From Bacillus swezeyi (lineage in GTDB: Bacteria > Bacillota > Bacilli > Bacillales > Bacillaceae): a stretch of DNA of 64,000 bases. Location of the stretch: contig NZ_MRBK01000017.1 of NCBI RefSeq assembly GCF_001969815.1, positions 1 to 64,000 on the forward strand, written 5' to 3'. Numbering within the stretch: position 1 is the first letter of the stretch; every line of letters begins with the position of its first letter. Below the pieces are notes generated by a model. It did not search any database. It saw nothing but the letters and a program-made list of their open reading frames with translations, and was not told the DNA's origin. Shown in pieces: positions 8,043 through 16,959 of the stretch. Made by a program: the position numbers and the translations under genes.

Positions 8043-9356
8043 ATGAAATTCAAACAGATTCAACTGAGCCCTTCTCAATTGCTTGTATTGGTTTTCTTAT
8101 TTTTTATATTGTTAGGAACCCTTTTATTGAAGCTGCCTTTCGCAACACCTGAGAGCGTGAATTGGATTGACACGCTTTTTACCGCGACATCAGCCATGAC
8201 CGTAACCGGTTTAGTCGTCGTTGATACCGCCGCGGATTATACGGTGTTCGGCCAGGCCATCATTCTCATTCTGATCCAGATCGGCGGCCTGGGGATTATG
8301 TCGTTTGCAGTGCTCATTTTTATCATGCTGGGGAAAAAAATCGGTCTTAAGGAACGGCTGCTGATTCAGCAGTCCCTCAATCAGACTTCACTCGGCGGAA
8401 TCATTCAATTAATCCGAAATTTATTTATTTACTCATTTATTATCGAAATGATGGCGATGGTGGTGTTAGCGTTTAGATGGGTTCCTGAATACGGATGGAA
8501 ACATGGCGTATACTACAGCCTTTTTCACTCGGTATCCGCTTTTAACAACGCCGGATTTTCCGTTTGGCCGGACAGTTTGATGCGGTATGAAGGCGATCCG
8601 CTTGTCAATATTGTCATCACATCTTTATTTATCATCGGAGGAATAGGCTTTACCGTATTATCTGATTTATGGCATAAACGAAGTTTGAAAAATTTAAGCC
8701 TTCATTCAAAATTAATGATATACGGAACTTTTATCATCAATATATCAGCCATGATCATGATCTTTCTGCTTGAATACCAAAATACGCTGGGGCCGCTGCC
8801 GTTAAATGAAAAACTTTGGGGAGCCTATTTTCAGGCCGTTACGCCAAGAACTGCCGGATTTAACACGTTAGACATTGGGAGTTTGCGTGAAAGCACGATC
8901 ACGCTGATGCTGCTGCTTATGTTTGTCGGAGCGGGAAGCGCTTCAACCGGAGGAGGGATCAAGCTGACGACATTTCTGGTCATTCTCCTCTCAGTGATCA
9001 CTTTTTTAAAAGGAAAAAAACATATATCAATCGCGAGAAAAACGCTGAAAGACAAATTGATCATTCGTTCCCTCGCGATTTCGACCATCAGCGTGCTATT
9101 GATTTTAACAGCCGTTTTCATTTTAAATATGACAGAACCCAAACCCTTTTTGGATATATTGTTTGAGGTCGTTTCCGCCTTTGGCACGGCGGGGCTGTCG
9201 ATGGGCATAACGGCTGACTTGTCGCCTCTTGGAAAGGTGATCATGATCTTTATTATGTTTTTAGGGAAGCTCGGGCCTTTGACATTGGCGTTTTCACTGG
9301 CCAGGCCCGAGCAGGAGAACATCCGGTATTCAAGCGAAGATATTCTGACCGGATAA
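8043..9356 (+). CDS. ktrB: potassium uptake channel subunit KtrB
   Basis: This 437-aa integral membrane protein of the Trk/Ktr/HKT family has four M1-P-M2 repeats. The selectivity-filter glycines are visible in the four pore loops: MTVTGLV, FNNAGFS, PRTAGFN and FGTAGLS. A glycine-rich gate loop (GAGSASTGGGIK) lies in the third repeat. It forms the Na+-dependent K+ uptake system with KtrA, encoded immediately upstream in the same operon. Length and layout are normal for KtrB. Confidence 0.95.
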   Translation: MKFKQIQLSPSQLLVLVFLFFILLGTLLLKLPFATPESVNWIDTLFTATSAMTVTGLVVVDTAADYTVFGQAIILILIQIGGLGIMSFAVLIFIMLGKKIGLKERLLIQQSLNQTSLGGIIQLIRNLFIYSFIIEMMAMVVLAFRWVPEYGWKHGVYYSLFHSVSAFNNAGFSVWPDSLMRYEGDPLVNIVITSLFIIGGIGFTVLSDLWHKRSLKNLSLHSKLMIYGTFIINISAMIMIFLLEYQNTLGPLPLNEKLWGAYFQAVTPRTAGFNTLDIGSLRESTITLMLLLMFVGAGSASTGGGIKLTTFLVILLSVITFLKGKKHISIARKTLKDKLIIRSLAISTISVLLILTAVFILNMTEPKPFLDILFEVVSAFGTAGLSMGITADLSPLGKVIMIFIMFLGKLGPLTLAFSLARPEQENIRYSSEDILTG

Positions 9357-9380
9357 AACGGCCTTCAGATCGTTCTTTTC

Positions 9381-9410
9381 GTCCCGCCGTTATGCGGGAC
9401 CGCGATTTTT
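9381..9410 (+). terminator. weak terminator after ktrB
   Basis: GTCCCGC and GCGGGAC pair around a 6-nt loop, followed by CGCGATTTTT. Confidence 0.45.
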
Positions 9411-9414
9411 CGGG

Positions 9415-10253
9415 GCATGCTTTGCGAATCATGAAACATATAATGCCCGCAAAAATGACGGTCCTCCGATGATTTGCGTCATCATTCAGTTTCATTTAAA
9501 ATCCAGTACGCCAGGACAATCGCACCGGCCTGTTCAAATAAAATCGCCACCGAGACCATATTTGTGTTCAGCCACTTTAACACCCAGTTAAACAGAGAAT
9601 GGCCGAGCAAAATCGGGATGACGGCAAGAACCCCAAGCAGCAGGCGGGTGCGAAAAAAAGCCGGCTCGCCCAAACAGGCAGTACACCAAAAACAGCGGCG
9701 CTGATTCCATATACGATGAACGTATAAACAGACAGACTGTGGCGTTTTCTGACGTGCTGGCCAAACAAATAAACTTTTACTAAAGCGAGAATATCACCGT
9801 AGAGCGCCTGCCCGCTGACTTTAAAGTCCCCGAGCGCACTGAACACACCAGCTAATGATACTTTTTCTTTAAACAAAAAATAAGTGCCGATAAACGGAAA
9901 GATCGGCTGCAGTGTGACGAGAACAACTGAACTCGCTACCGATGTGTATTCAAGTGATTGAAACCCATAAAATAAAATGAAATGAAATGCTAAAAAGAAT
10001 CCTGTTGCGAAGAAAACAGCCAGTCCTTTTCGGAAAACTGCAAAACCTCTTCTCGTTTCCCCCAAAAGAAAGGGAAAATCAGCAAAGCTGAAAAAACAGC
10101 CGATAAAAAAGCAAGAATTCCAGCTTCAGCTGTTGACAGCCTGACAAATATGGCAGAGGAAGACACAGCGAAAACGCCGATCACCAGAGCCGCATATGGA
10201 TGCAGTCTCGAATTCAAAAAAGACCCTTCTCTTATTGATTTTTTCTTAAGCAT
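9415..10253 (-). pseudogene. EamA/DMT-family transporter, multiply frameshifted
   Basis: Three successive minus-strand frames each carry part of one DMT-superfamily exporter. The N-terminus (10253 down to about 10000) reads HPYAALVIGVFAVSSSAIFV. The middle (about 10065-9640) has LQPIFPFIGTYFLFKEKVSL. The C-terminal part has FNWVLKWLNTNMVSVAIL, then a stop, and a further frame continues TVIFAGIICFMIR. At least three frame changes and apparent internal deletions (in the segment after VFSAL and before VYLFGQ) show the gene is dead. The start ATG at 10253 is inferred. The left end is uncertain. Confidence 0.85.
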
Positions 10254-10338
10254 ATCTGAATATGATATAAAAACCGAACGCTTTTTGGTTATTTTTCCAG
10301 GATTCATTATGGTAAAGTTAAAACAGGAGGGGATATTC

Positions 10339-10821
10339 ATGAGCATTTTTAATGAGGCGAGAAAAGAACTTTGGAACGAGATTCAAGGCCTGCCGGATAA
10401 CGATATCAATAAAAGGCCGGCAGAAAACGAATGGAGCATTCAAGAAGTGCTTGACCATTTGAAAAAAATCGATTTGATGGCGGCTCAGATGTTTAAAGAA
10501 CAAATCCAGCACGCACCGATTAAAACAATAGAAGAAAAACCGGTCAAAGCCTCGGAAGACAGGAGTACAAAACGAAAAGCGCCCCCTTTTATAGAGCCGG
10601 AAAGGAAAAGTACGGATGTATTAACCATTAAGGCTGAACTGGACAATGTCAGACAACAGCTGACCTCGGTCATCGCCGCATTTCAAGAGGAGGATTTTCA
10701 GAGAGTCCTGCCTCATCCAATCTTTAAAGAGTTGACGGTCAGACAGTGGATCGATTTTATCGGCCATCATGAAAAAAGACATATCCAACAGATTCAAGAC
10801 ATTAAACAGAAAATATCATAA
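10339..10821 (+). CDS. yuaE: DinB-like family protein (YuaE-like)
   Basis: The 160-aa protein has the DinB/YfiT four-helix-bundle pattern with metal-ligand histidines in VLDHLKK and HHEKRHIQQ. Such proteins bind a divalent metal; many are thiol S-transferases or of unknown role. ATG at 10339 follows CAGGAGGGG by 6-7 nt, so the longer upstream frame is rejected. It converges on the MOSC gene, as yuaE and yuaD neighbour each other in B. subtilis. The substrate is unknown. Confidence 0.85.
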   Translation: MSIFNEARKELWNEIQGLPDNDINKRPAENEWSIQEVLDHLKKIDLMAAQMFKEQIQHAPIKTIEEKPVKASEDRSTKRKAPPFIEPERKSTDVLTIKAELDNVRQQLTSVIAAFQEEDFQRVLPHPIFKELTVRQWIDFIGHHEKRHIQQIQDIKQKIS

Positions 10822-10830
10822 TGGAATGCC

Positions 10831-10853
10831 GGAGACCCGTTTCCCGGGTCTCC
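10831..10853. terminator. hairpin between the DinB-like and MOSC genes
   Basis: GGAGACCCG and CGGGTCTCC form a perfect 9-bp stem between the two converging stop codons. T tracts are poor on both sides, so termination is plausible but unproven. Confidence 0.55.
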
Positions 10854-10860
10854 CATCCGA

Positions 10861-11442
10861 TTATGCAAACGATCTGGCATCTCTCACGGCGTTAGGTGAG
10901 TATGACCAAACTTCGGCTTGATCGCCTTGATTAATGAGACCCGGCCGTTCGACGACACAGACGATGCCTCTTCTCCCCATGGCATGACGGACAAAGCGGG
11001 ACGCAAGCTTCGGCTTGTCCGGAAATTGTTCCTGAATGACCTCACCGGGCTGGATGCACGGTTCATTCTCGCCTTCGCATAAAAGAGCGGCACCGCTCGG
11101 AAAAATCAATCGGCTTCCTTCCCTCAGCGATGACAGATGAGGCAGGCCGCTCAATGCGATATTGGCTCCGAGCCATTCGGGAAGAACGGCGGGAACATTG
11201 AGCTTTTCGGCAACCGCCAGGCATTCTTCGACTGAGACAATCGAAATCTGCCTCCTGTTGAAAATTTCCGTTCCCCTTTTATACATCGGTTCCCGGGCTC
11301 CCGCTTTCTTTGTCAGGCCAAAATGCAGATCGCCCGGAATTCCTCCGTAATCGATTGAAATTTTCTCCTTCTTGTCGGTCACAAATGATTGTGTTTCCGC
11401 TATGTATACATTCTCCGCTGCAGCAGTCCATTTTTTCCACAT
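10861..11442 (-). CDS. yuaD: MOSC domain protein YuaD
   Basis: The 193-aa protein is a free-standing MOSC domain of the YiiM/YuaD type. The conserved cysteine lies in CEGENEPCIQPG, and GIPGDLHFG matches the usual N-terminal signature. MOSC domains act on molybdenum cofactor sulfur or reduce N-hydroxylated compounds. It lies downstream of gbsB on the same strand, as in B. subtilis, with about 110 nt between them. Its physiological substrate is not known. Confidence 0.85.
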   Translation of the reverse strand: MWKKWTAAAENVYIAETQSFVTDKKEKISIDYGGIPGDLHFGLTKKAGAREPMYKRGTEIFNRRQISIVSVEECLAVAEKLNVPAVLPEWLGANIALSGLPHLSSLREGSRLIFPSGAALLCEGENEPCIQPGEVIQEQFPDKPKLASRFVRHAMGRRGIVCVVERPGLINQGDQAEVWSYSPNAVRDARSFA

Positions 11443-11553
11443 TCAGTCCATCCCCTTTATGAAATATGTGATTTATTTTACAACGCTTCCCTTTTTTTCT
11501 CAAATTAAGAAAACCCGCTGTGCGAGGAACACAGCGGGCCAAATCATTTTTTC

Positions 11554-12762
11554 TTATACAGTTTTCGGCGTCAAGCCAAAGCAGCGGTTGTAAATCCAAT
11601 TGTACGCTTTTTCGTTCAGGTCTCTTGGATTTCCGACTGTTTGCGGATCTTTCATCGCTTCTTTTGAGAGGCGCTCAACCATGTCAGACGATACACCTTG
11701 TTCTTCAAGGCTAGGAATCTCTAAATCTTCCACAAGCTGATACATCCAGTTTACTGAAGCTTTAGCCGCTTCTACTGTTGACATGCCGCTTGTGTCGATG
11801 CCGAATGCTTTTGCAATCCGCGCGAATTTTTCAGGGTAGCCTTTCCAGTTGTATTCCATAACAGGGCCCATCATTGCCGCAACACATTGGCCGTGTGCAA
11901 CAGGGATGATTCCGCCGAGTGTCTGACTCATCGCATGAGCCGCACCTGCTGATTCACTTCCGTAAGAAAGACCTGCAAGCATGGCAGCTTGAGCCATTCC
12001 ATATCTTGCTTCAAGATCTTCTCCGTCAGCAAACGCTCTGCGGATATAATGTGCACCGTATTCAATCGCAAGCAACGCTACAGCGTCAGTGATCGGCTGA
12101 GCAAATTTCATTGTGTAGCATTCGATTGCGTGAGCCAATGCGTCCACACCTGTCATCGCTGTTACATGCGGAGGCATTGATACATGCAATTCAGGATCGA
12201 TGACTGTCAGGTGAGCAGCGATCAGCGGGCCGCCTGTATTGAATTTAAATTCGCGCTCTTCATCTGTGATAACCGCCCATTGGGTCACTTCTGAACCAGT
12301 TCCGGCAGTCGTCGGAATGGTTGTAAGCGGAGGAATCCGGTTTTCAAGCTGTTTTTTTCCTTCTGCCGCTTCATAATCAAGGACTGAGCCTTCGTGAGTC
12401 GCTTCAACTCCGATCGCTTTCGCCGTATCCATTGAGCTTCCGCCGCCGACTGCTACAAGTCCGTTGCAGTTTTCTTCTGCAAAAAGCTTTGAGCCTTCAG
12501 CTACAAGACGTACAGGCGGGTTCGGTTCTACTTTATTAAAGACGACAACTTCAACGCCAGCTTCCTGTAAAGATTCAACGACAGGATTTGTCACACCCGC
12601 TTTGTAGATGCCAGGGTCTGTGACAAGCAGCGCTTTTGTGACGCCAAGATTTTTCACTTCATCTCCCACATGTTTAACGGCTCCGATGCCGTGCTTAATG
12701 ACAGTTGGGATTTCAAACGTGTGGAATTTGTTCATTGCTTCTACTTTCATATTTAAAGTCAT
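11554..12762 (-). CDS. gbsB: choline dehydrogenase GbsB (type III alcohol dehydrogenase)
   Basis: The 402-aa iron-type alcohol dehydrogenase oxidises choline to glycine betaine aldehyde in the cytoplasm. It carries the GGGSSMDTAKA nucleotide loop, TIPTTAGTGSEVT, and the metal-binding histidines of HAIECYT and PVAHGQC. The protein is nearly identical in pattern to B. subtilis GbsB. ATG at 12762 is chosen: GGAGGAG lies about 7 nt before it and the length then equals GbsB; the longer frame starts inside gbsA. It follows gbsA by 16 nt in one operon. Confidence 0.95.
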   Translation of the reverse strand: MTLNMKVEAMNKFHTFEIPTVIKHGIGAVKHVGDEVKNLGVTKALLVTDPGIYKAGVTNPVVESLQEAGVEVVVFNKVEPNPPVRLVAEGSKLFAEENCNGLVAVGGGSSMDTAKAIGVEATHEGSVLDYEAAEGKKQLENRIPPLTTIPTTAGTGSEVTQWAVITDEEREFKFNTGGPLIAAHLTVIDPELHVSMPPHVTAMTGVDALAHAIECYTMKFAQPITDAVALLAIEYGAHYIRRAFADGEDLEARYGMAQAAMLAGLSYGSESAGAAHAMSQTLGGIIPVAHGQCVAAMMGPVMEYNWKGYPEKFARIAKAFGIDTSGMSTVEAAKASVNWMYQLVEDLEIPSLEEQGVSSDMVERLSKEAMKDPQTVGNPRDLNEKAYNWIYNRCFGLTPKTV

Positions 12763-12778
12763 CAATTTCTCCTCCTTC

Positions 12779-14251
12779 TTATGCTTTAAACCAATTGACG
12801 GCTGCTGGTTTTGTATTGCGGTAGACATGCTTTACTTCCGAGTATTCTTCAAGACCCATGCGGCCAAGCTCGCGGCCGATGCCGGATTGCTTATATCCGC
12901 CCCATGGCGCCTGAGCGAAATAAGGGTGGAAGTCATTGATCCAAACTGTTCCCATCCGCAGTTTGGCAGCGACGCGTTCCGCTTTTTCGATGTCTTTTGA
13001 CCAAACAGCGCCGGCAAGGCCATAGATCGTGTCGTTCGCAAGCGCGGCAGCCTCTTCTTCTGTGCTGAATGTTTCTACAGTTAGGACAGGCCCAAATACT
13101 TCTTCTTGCACGATTCTCATATCAGATGTACATCCTGAGAAGATTGTCGGCAGGTAGAAGAAACCGTTTGCCAGCTCCGGATCTTCCGGACGCTTTCCGC
13201 CTGTTTCAAGTTTTGCGCCCTCTTCCAGACCGATTTCCACATATTTTTCGACTTTGCTTCGGTGTTCAGCGGAAATGAGCGGACCGCTCTGCGTATCTTC
13301 GTGGAACCCATTGCCAAGCTTGATATTTTTCGCCCGTTTCACAAGCTCTGCCAAGAATTCATCATGGATGGATTCTTCAACAAGCAGGCGGGCCCCCGCA
13401 GAACAAACTTGACCGGCGTGGAAGAACACCGCGTTCAGCGCCTGATCAACCGCTACATCAAAATCGGCGTCTTTAAACACAATATTCGGATTTTTGCCGC
13501 CAAGCTCAAGGGCGATTTTTTTGACATTCGTACTTGCCGCCTGCATGATTTTCTTTCCGGTTTCAATTCCGCCGGTGAAAGAAATCAAATCGACATCTGT
13601 ATTTCTGGCAAGCTCATCACCTACTGTAGCTCCAGATCCGAGCACAAGGTTGGCAACACCTTTTGGCACGCCCGCTTCTTCCATCAGTTTGAAGATTTTA
13701 ATCGTTGTAAGCGGTGTAATTTCACTTGGCTTTACAACGATTGTATTACCTGCTGCTAAAGCGGGAGCTATTTTCCAGCTTGCTTGCAGGAGCGGATAGT
13801 TCCAAGGTGTGATTTGCCCGCAGACTCCGACAGGCTCTCTGACGATTTCGCTTTTTGAATCCGGAATCGGTGAAGAAATCACTTCACCGCCATCTTTATC
13901 AGCAAGCCCTGCATAATACTGAAACACGTTTGCGATATCATCCATATCGGCTCTGCTTTCTTCAACCGTTTTGCCAGTATCAAGCGATTCCAGTTCTGCC
14001 AGTTCTTCATGATCGCGTCTGATCAGCTCTGCGATCTTTAATACAATGTTGCCGCGTTCAAGTCCTGGTGTATTCGCCCACTCGCCGTCGTCAAATGCGC
14101 GGCGTGCAGCAGCAATCGCCTTAACAGCGTCTTCTCTGTCTCCTTCACTGACGGTTTCAATGTGTTCTTGATTATAAGGATTGATAATCTTGCGAGTCTC
14201 GCCTTTTTCGGCGCTCACCCATTTTCCGTCAATGAAAAATGTTTGACTCAT
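12779..14251 (-). CDS. gbsA: betaine aldehyde dehydrogenase GbsA
   Basis: The 490-aa NAD-dependent aldehyde dehydrogenase converts glycine betaine aldehyde to the osmoprotectant glycine betaine. The catalytic Cys is in GQVCSAGARL and the general-base Glu in ELGGKNPN; the proton-relay and NAD-binding segments (ITPWNYPLLQ, FTGGIETG) are intact. ATG at 14251 is chosen because AGGAGG lies 9 nt before it; the in-frame upstream ATG overlaps that site. First gene of gbsA-gbsB, with a sigma-A promoter and a palindromic operator candidate upstream and gbsR divergent. Confidence 0.96.
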   Translation of the reverse strand: MSQTFFIDGKWVSAEKGETRKIINPYNQEHIETVSEGDREDAVKAIAAARRAFDDGEWANTPGLERGNIVLKIAELIRRDHEELAELESLDTGKTVEESRADMDDIANVFQYYAGLADKDGGEVISSPIPDSKSEIVREPVGVCGQITPWNYPLLQASWKIAPALAAGNTIVVKPSEITPLTTIKIFKLMEEAGVPKGVANLVLGSGATVGDELARNTDVDLISFTGGIETGKKIMQAASTNVKKIALELGGKNPNIVFKDADFDVAVDQALNAVFFHAGQVCSAGARLLVEESIHDEFLAELVKRAKNIKLGNGFHEDTQSGPLISAEHRSKVEKYVEIGLEEGAKLETGGKRPEDPELANGFFYLPTIFSGCTSDMRIVQEEVFGPVLTVETFSTEEEAAALANDTIYGLAGAVWSKDIEKAERVAAKLRMGTVWINDFHPYFAQAPWGGYKQSGIGRELGRMGLEEYSEVKHVYRNTKPAAVNWFKA

Positions 14252-14281
14252 AAAAAGCAGCCTCCTCATTACGCAAAGTTT

Positions 14282-14299
14282 GTTAAATAAAAATTTAAC
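14282..14299. promoter_or_regulatory. palindromic operator candidate (GbsR roadblock position)
   Basis: GTTAAAT and ATTTAAC form a perfect inverted repeat around AAAA. It lies just downstream of the gbsA -10 (expected positions about +8 to +25), where B. subtilis GbsR is known to act as a roadblock. Assignment to GbsR is an inference. Confidence 0.55.
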
Positions 14300-14314
14300 G
14301 TTTTGAACACTTTG

Positions 14315-14343
14315 AATTTATCATGCGCATTTTTCCATGTCAA
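14315..14343 (-). promoter_or_regulatory. gbsAB promoter
   Basis: On the minus strand TTGACA (14338-14343), 17 bp, TAAATT (14315-14320). It lies about 65 nt upstream of the gbsA start. Confidence 0.65.
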
Positions 14344-14377
14344 AGGAAATCCGGCTGATTATTTTTTTTGAATTTTA

Positions 14378-14396
14378 TGTGAACGCACTGCTCACA
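14378..14396. promoter_or_regulatory. inverted repeat TGTGA-N9-TCACA between gbsA and gbsR
   Basis: Perfect 5-bp arms around nine bases lie midway between the divergent promoters, upstream of the gbsA -35. This could be a second regulator site. The protein that might bind is not identifiable from sequence. Confidence 0.35.
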
Positions 14397-14429
14397 TGGG
14401 CTGAGCCTGTTTTTTAAAAAAATTTGATT

Positions 14430-14457
14430 TTGACATTTAAATTTCTTTCGTTAACAT
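14430..14457 (+). promoter_or_regulatory. gbsR promoter
   Basis: TTGACA (14430-14435), 16 bp, TAACAT (14452-14457). Downstream lies a direct repeat AACTTAAC (14475-14482 and 14484-14491), similar to a half-site of the gbsA palindrome. Confidence 0.6.
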
Positions 14458-14571
14458 AAAGAACATACAGAAATAACTTAACAAACTTAACGCGGATTTC
14501 AGATCAAATCCTGAAAACTGGGGAATTGATCGATATTGCTGATGTTCCGCTCCTTTGAAAGGAGGCAAGTT

Positions 14572-15126
14572 ATGGACGAGACCCGTAATCTTTCTGCAAA
14601 AGAAGCGATCGCTCAAGCAAAAGATTTAGTCATTGATTCGATTGCAGAAACAATGGATCTGTATGGGATCACCCGAAGTGCGGGTATTCTGTACGGAACA
14701 ATGTACCTTTCAGATGAAATGACGCTGGACGAAATGCGGGAAGAGCTGCAGATGAGCAAGCCCAGCATGAGCACGAGCGTGAAAAAGCTTCAGGACTTAA
14801 ATGTCGTCAAAAAGACATTTCATAGAGGAAGAAGAAAACACAGCTTTGTTGCTGAGAAAGATTTCTTCAAGTTTTTCACAAGCTTTTTCCCGCAAAAATG
14901 GGAAAGAGAAGTAAAAGTCAATCTCATAGCCATTCAAGACGCTCAAATAGCGCTGGAGGACATCATCGAAAACGATGCTGTAGATCAAAGCTTAAAAGAA
15001 GAAGCGAGAACTCTTTATGACCAGCTCGAACATTCAAAGCCATACTATGACTGGTTGCTGAGACTCGCCAAGTCTGTCCAATCCGGAGAGATTTTTGAGT
15101 TTATTCCAATTGAAAATAAGAAATAA
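14572..15126 (+). CDS. gbsR: choline-sensing repressor GbsR
   Basis: The 184-aa MarR-like winged-helix regulator has its recognition helix around SKPSMSTSVKKLQDLNVVKK and a beta-wing RGRRKHSF. In B. subtilis GbsR binds choline and glycine betaine and controls gbsAB and choline import. ATG at 14572 follows AAAGGAGG by 6 nt. It is divergent from gbsA and upstream of a symporter gene on the same strand, which suggests that gene is choline-related. It ends at a strong terminator. Confidence 0.93.
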   Translation: MDETRNLSAKEAIAQAKDLVIDSIAETMDLYGITRSAGILYGTMYLSDEMTLDEMREELQMSKPSMSTSVKKLQDLNVVKKTFHRGRRKHSFVAEKDFFKFFTSFFPQKWEREVKVNLIAIQDAQIALEDIIENDAVDQSLKEEARTLYDQLEHSKPYYDWLLRLAKSVQSGEIFEFIPIENKK

Positions 15127-15193
15127 AAAGGTTTTATCCGCTCTGAAGTGTGCTCATTTTTCTATACTTCCCAGAGTGGCGCAAAACCTTTTT
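15127..15193 (+). terminator. gbsR terminator / leader hairpin of the symporter gene
   Basis: AAAAGGTTTT with GCTCTG pairs with CAGAGTGGC and AAAACCTTTTT across a long interrupted stem ending in a T run. It separates gbsR from the next gene, so readthrough or a separate promoter must serve the symporter. Confidence 0.75.
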
Positions 15194-15244
15194 CAAATTT
15201 TAATTTAAAGAAAATTCAAAAAATTTCGGAGGCGATGTGCATAC

Positions 15245-16873
15245 ATGAATTATACTGATAAGAAAAAAAACTTGGTTAAATTAGGGATATTCGCACTGTT
15301 TGTGGGAGGCATCCTGGCATATATCGGCTTTTCCAATGCCGATATTCATTGGGGCGGCTTTATTTCAATGATGATTTTCTTTGCTTTCACTTATTATTTG
15401 GGCGCTTTTTACGCAGCAAAGAAATCAAATTCGTTTTCCGATATGGTCGTTGCCAAAAGAAGCATGCCATTTTTCATCGGAATGGTGACAATGGCGGCAA
15501 CATGGGTCGGCGGCGGCTATATAAACGGAACCGCTGAATCAGCCTACAGCAATGGCATTGTCTGGGCTCAAGCACCATGGGGCTACGCTTTAAGCCTGAT
15601 CATCGGCGGTATTTTCTTCGCGAGAAAGATGCGCCGCTATGAATTTATGACCATTATCGATCCTCTCGAACAGCGCTTCGGTAAGCGGATGGCAGGGGTT
15701 TTATATATACCGGCGCTGTTAGGAGAATTGTTTTGGAGTGCCGCGATTTTAACAGCGTTAGGCACGACATTCGGAATGATTCTGAATATCGATTTCCAGA
15801 CTTCGATTATTCTCTCGGCAATGATCGCCATCGCCTATACGGTTGCCGGAGGAATGTGGGCAGTCGCCTTCACAGATGTATTTCAAATGATCATCATTTT
15901 ACTCGGACTCATTTTAGTGGTTCCATTCGTCTTATCAAATGTCGGTTCATTGGATGTTGTATGGGCCAATTACAGGCACGATTTCGGCAGCAGCGCCAAT
16001 CTGTTTCCGCCTTTGGACGGCTGGAAAAACCCGGAATGGGGAAACCTCTTTTGGAACTGGTGGGATAATGCGCTCCTCTTAATTTTCGGAGGTATTGCAT
16101 GGCAGGTTTACTTTCAGCGTGTCCTTTCAGCAAAATCAGAAAACGCTGCCATGTGGCAGTCGGTTATTGCCGGCGGCATCTGCATCATCGCAGCCATTCC
16201 GTGCGTGATCATCGGAGCTGCCGCAAACAGTGCAGATTGGAGCCTATTCGGGACGACCGCTCCAGAAAACCCGGCGATGATTTTGCCGCAGGCGCTTGCT
16301 TATTTAACACCGGGAATCATTGCAGGGATCGGTTTGGGTGCAATCGCGGCAGCCGTCATGTCAAGCATGGACTCGTCCATTTTGTCGGCATCTTCAATGG
16401 CCGCATGGAATATTTACCGTCCGCTGATCAAGCCAAAAGCCACCCAAAAACAGCTGCAAAAAGTCGTCAAACGATCAATCATTTTGTTCGGGGCAGGAGC
16501 AGCCATCATTGCGCTAAATGTAAAAAGCGTTTATACATTGTGGTATTTGGCTTCAGATTTAGTCTATTGTATTTTATTTCCCCAGTTAACAATGGCCCTC
16601 TTTTATAAAAGAGCAAACTTATACGGGTCAATTGCTGGATTTGCAGTTGCAGTCATTCTGAGGCTCGGCGGCGGGGAACCTGCTTTCGGCATTCCTCCAT
16701 TTCTGCCGTATCCGATGATGGAAGACGGTGTCGTCCTCTTTCCATTCCGGACACTGGCTGCAGTCACAGCATTTATGACGATCTTCGTTGTGTCTGAACT
16801 GACACAGCGCAAATGCCCTCCTAAACAGCTAGTACTCCCCCAAGAGAAAAAGAAAGAAGATCAAGCAGCTTAA
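15245..16873 (+). CDS. SSS-family sodium symporter, probable choline importer
   Basis: The 542-aa polytopic protein (about 13 membrane segments) belongs to the sodium:solute symporter family. Its pattern (MAATWVGGGYINGTAES near residues 80-97, WNYW-type segments, MSSMDSSILSASS) resembles the high-affinity choline transporter CHT branch. Its place directly after gbsR, in the locus dedicated to making glycine betaine from choline, supports choline as substrate. In B. subtilis this job is done by the OpuB ABC system, which is not seen here. The RBS GGAGG is 12 nt from the ATG, a long spacing with no better start. Substrate is inferred, not shown. Confidence 0.85.
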   Translation: MNYTDKKKNLVKLGIFALFVGGILAYIGFSNADIHWGGFISMMIFFAFTYYLGAFYAAKKSNSFSDMVVAKRSMPFFIGMVTMAATWVGGGYINGTAESAYSNGIVWAQAPWGYALSLIIGGIFFARKMRRYEFMTIIDPLEQRFGKRMAGVLYIPALLGELFWSAAILTALGTTFGMILNIDFQTSIILSAMIAIAYTVAGGMWAVAFTDVFQMIIILLGLILVVPFVLSNVGSLDVVWANYRHDFGSSANLFPPLDGWKNPEWGNLFWNWWDNALLLIFGGIAWQVYFQRVLSAKSENAAMWQSVIAGGICIIAAIPCVIIGAAANSADWSLFGTTAPENPAMILPQALAYLTPGIIAGIGLGAIAAAVMSSMDSSILSASSMAAWNIYRPLIKPKATQKQLQKVVKRSIILFGAGAAIIALNVKSVYTLWYLASDLVYCILFPQLTMALFYKRANLYGSIAGFAVAVILRLGGGEPAFGIPPFLPYPMMEDGVVLFPFRTLAAVTAFMTIFVVSELTQRKCPPKQLVLPQEKKKEDQAA

Positions 16874-16875
16874 GT

Positions 16876-16915
16876 AAAAAGGAAAAACGCCCGGTTCCGG
16901 GCGTTTTTCCTTTTT
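16876..16915 (+). terminator. symporter gene terminator
   Basis: AAAAAGGAAAAACGCCCGG and its complement CCGGGCGTTTTTCCTTTTT form a near-perfect 19-bp stem with a two-base loop, symmetric enough to work on both strands. Confidence 0.9.
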
Positions 16916-16959
16916 AAAATGATATGCAAAGAGAAAGGCCGCCCTTCCTCTTTAAGGCA

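Noticed and set aside
8831-9322. 163-codon minus-strand frame inside ktrB
   Set aside because: It is a shadow of the conserved ktrB frame and has no independent RBS or protein features.
13262-13759. 165-codon plus-strand frame opposite gbsA
   Set aside because: It is antisense to a strongly conserved dehydrogenase gene and no homology is recognisable.
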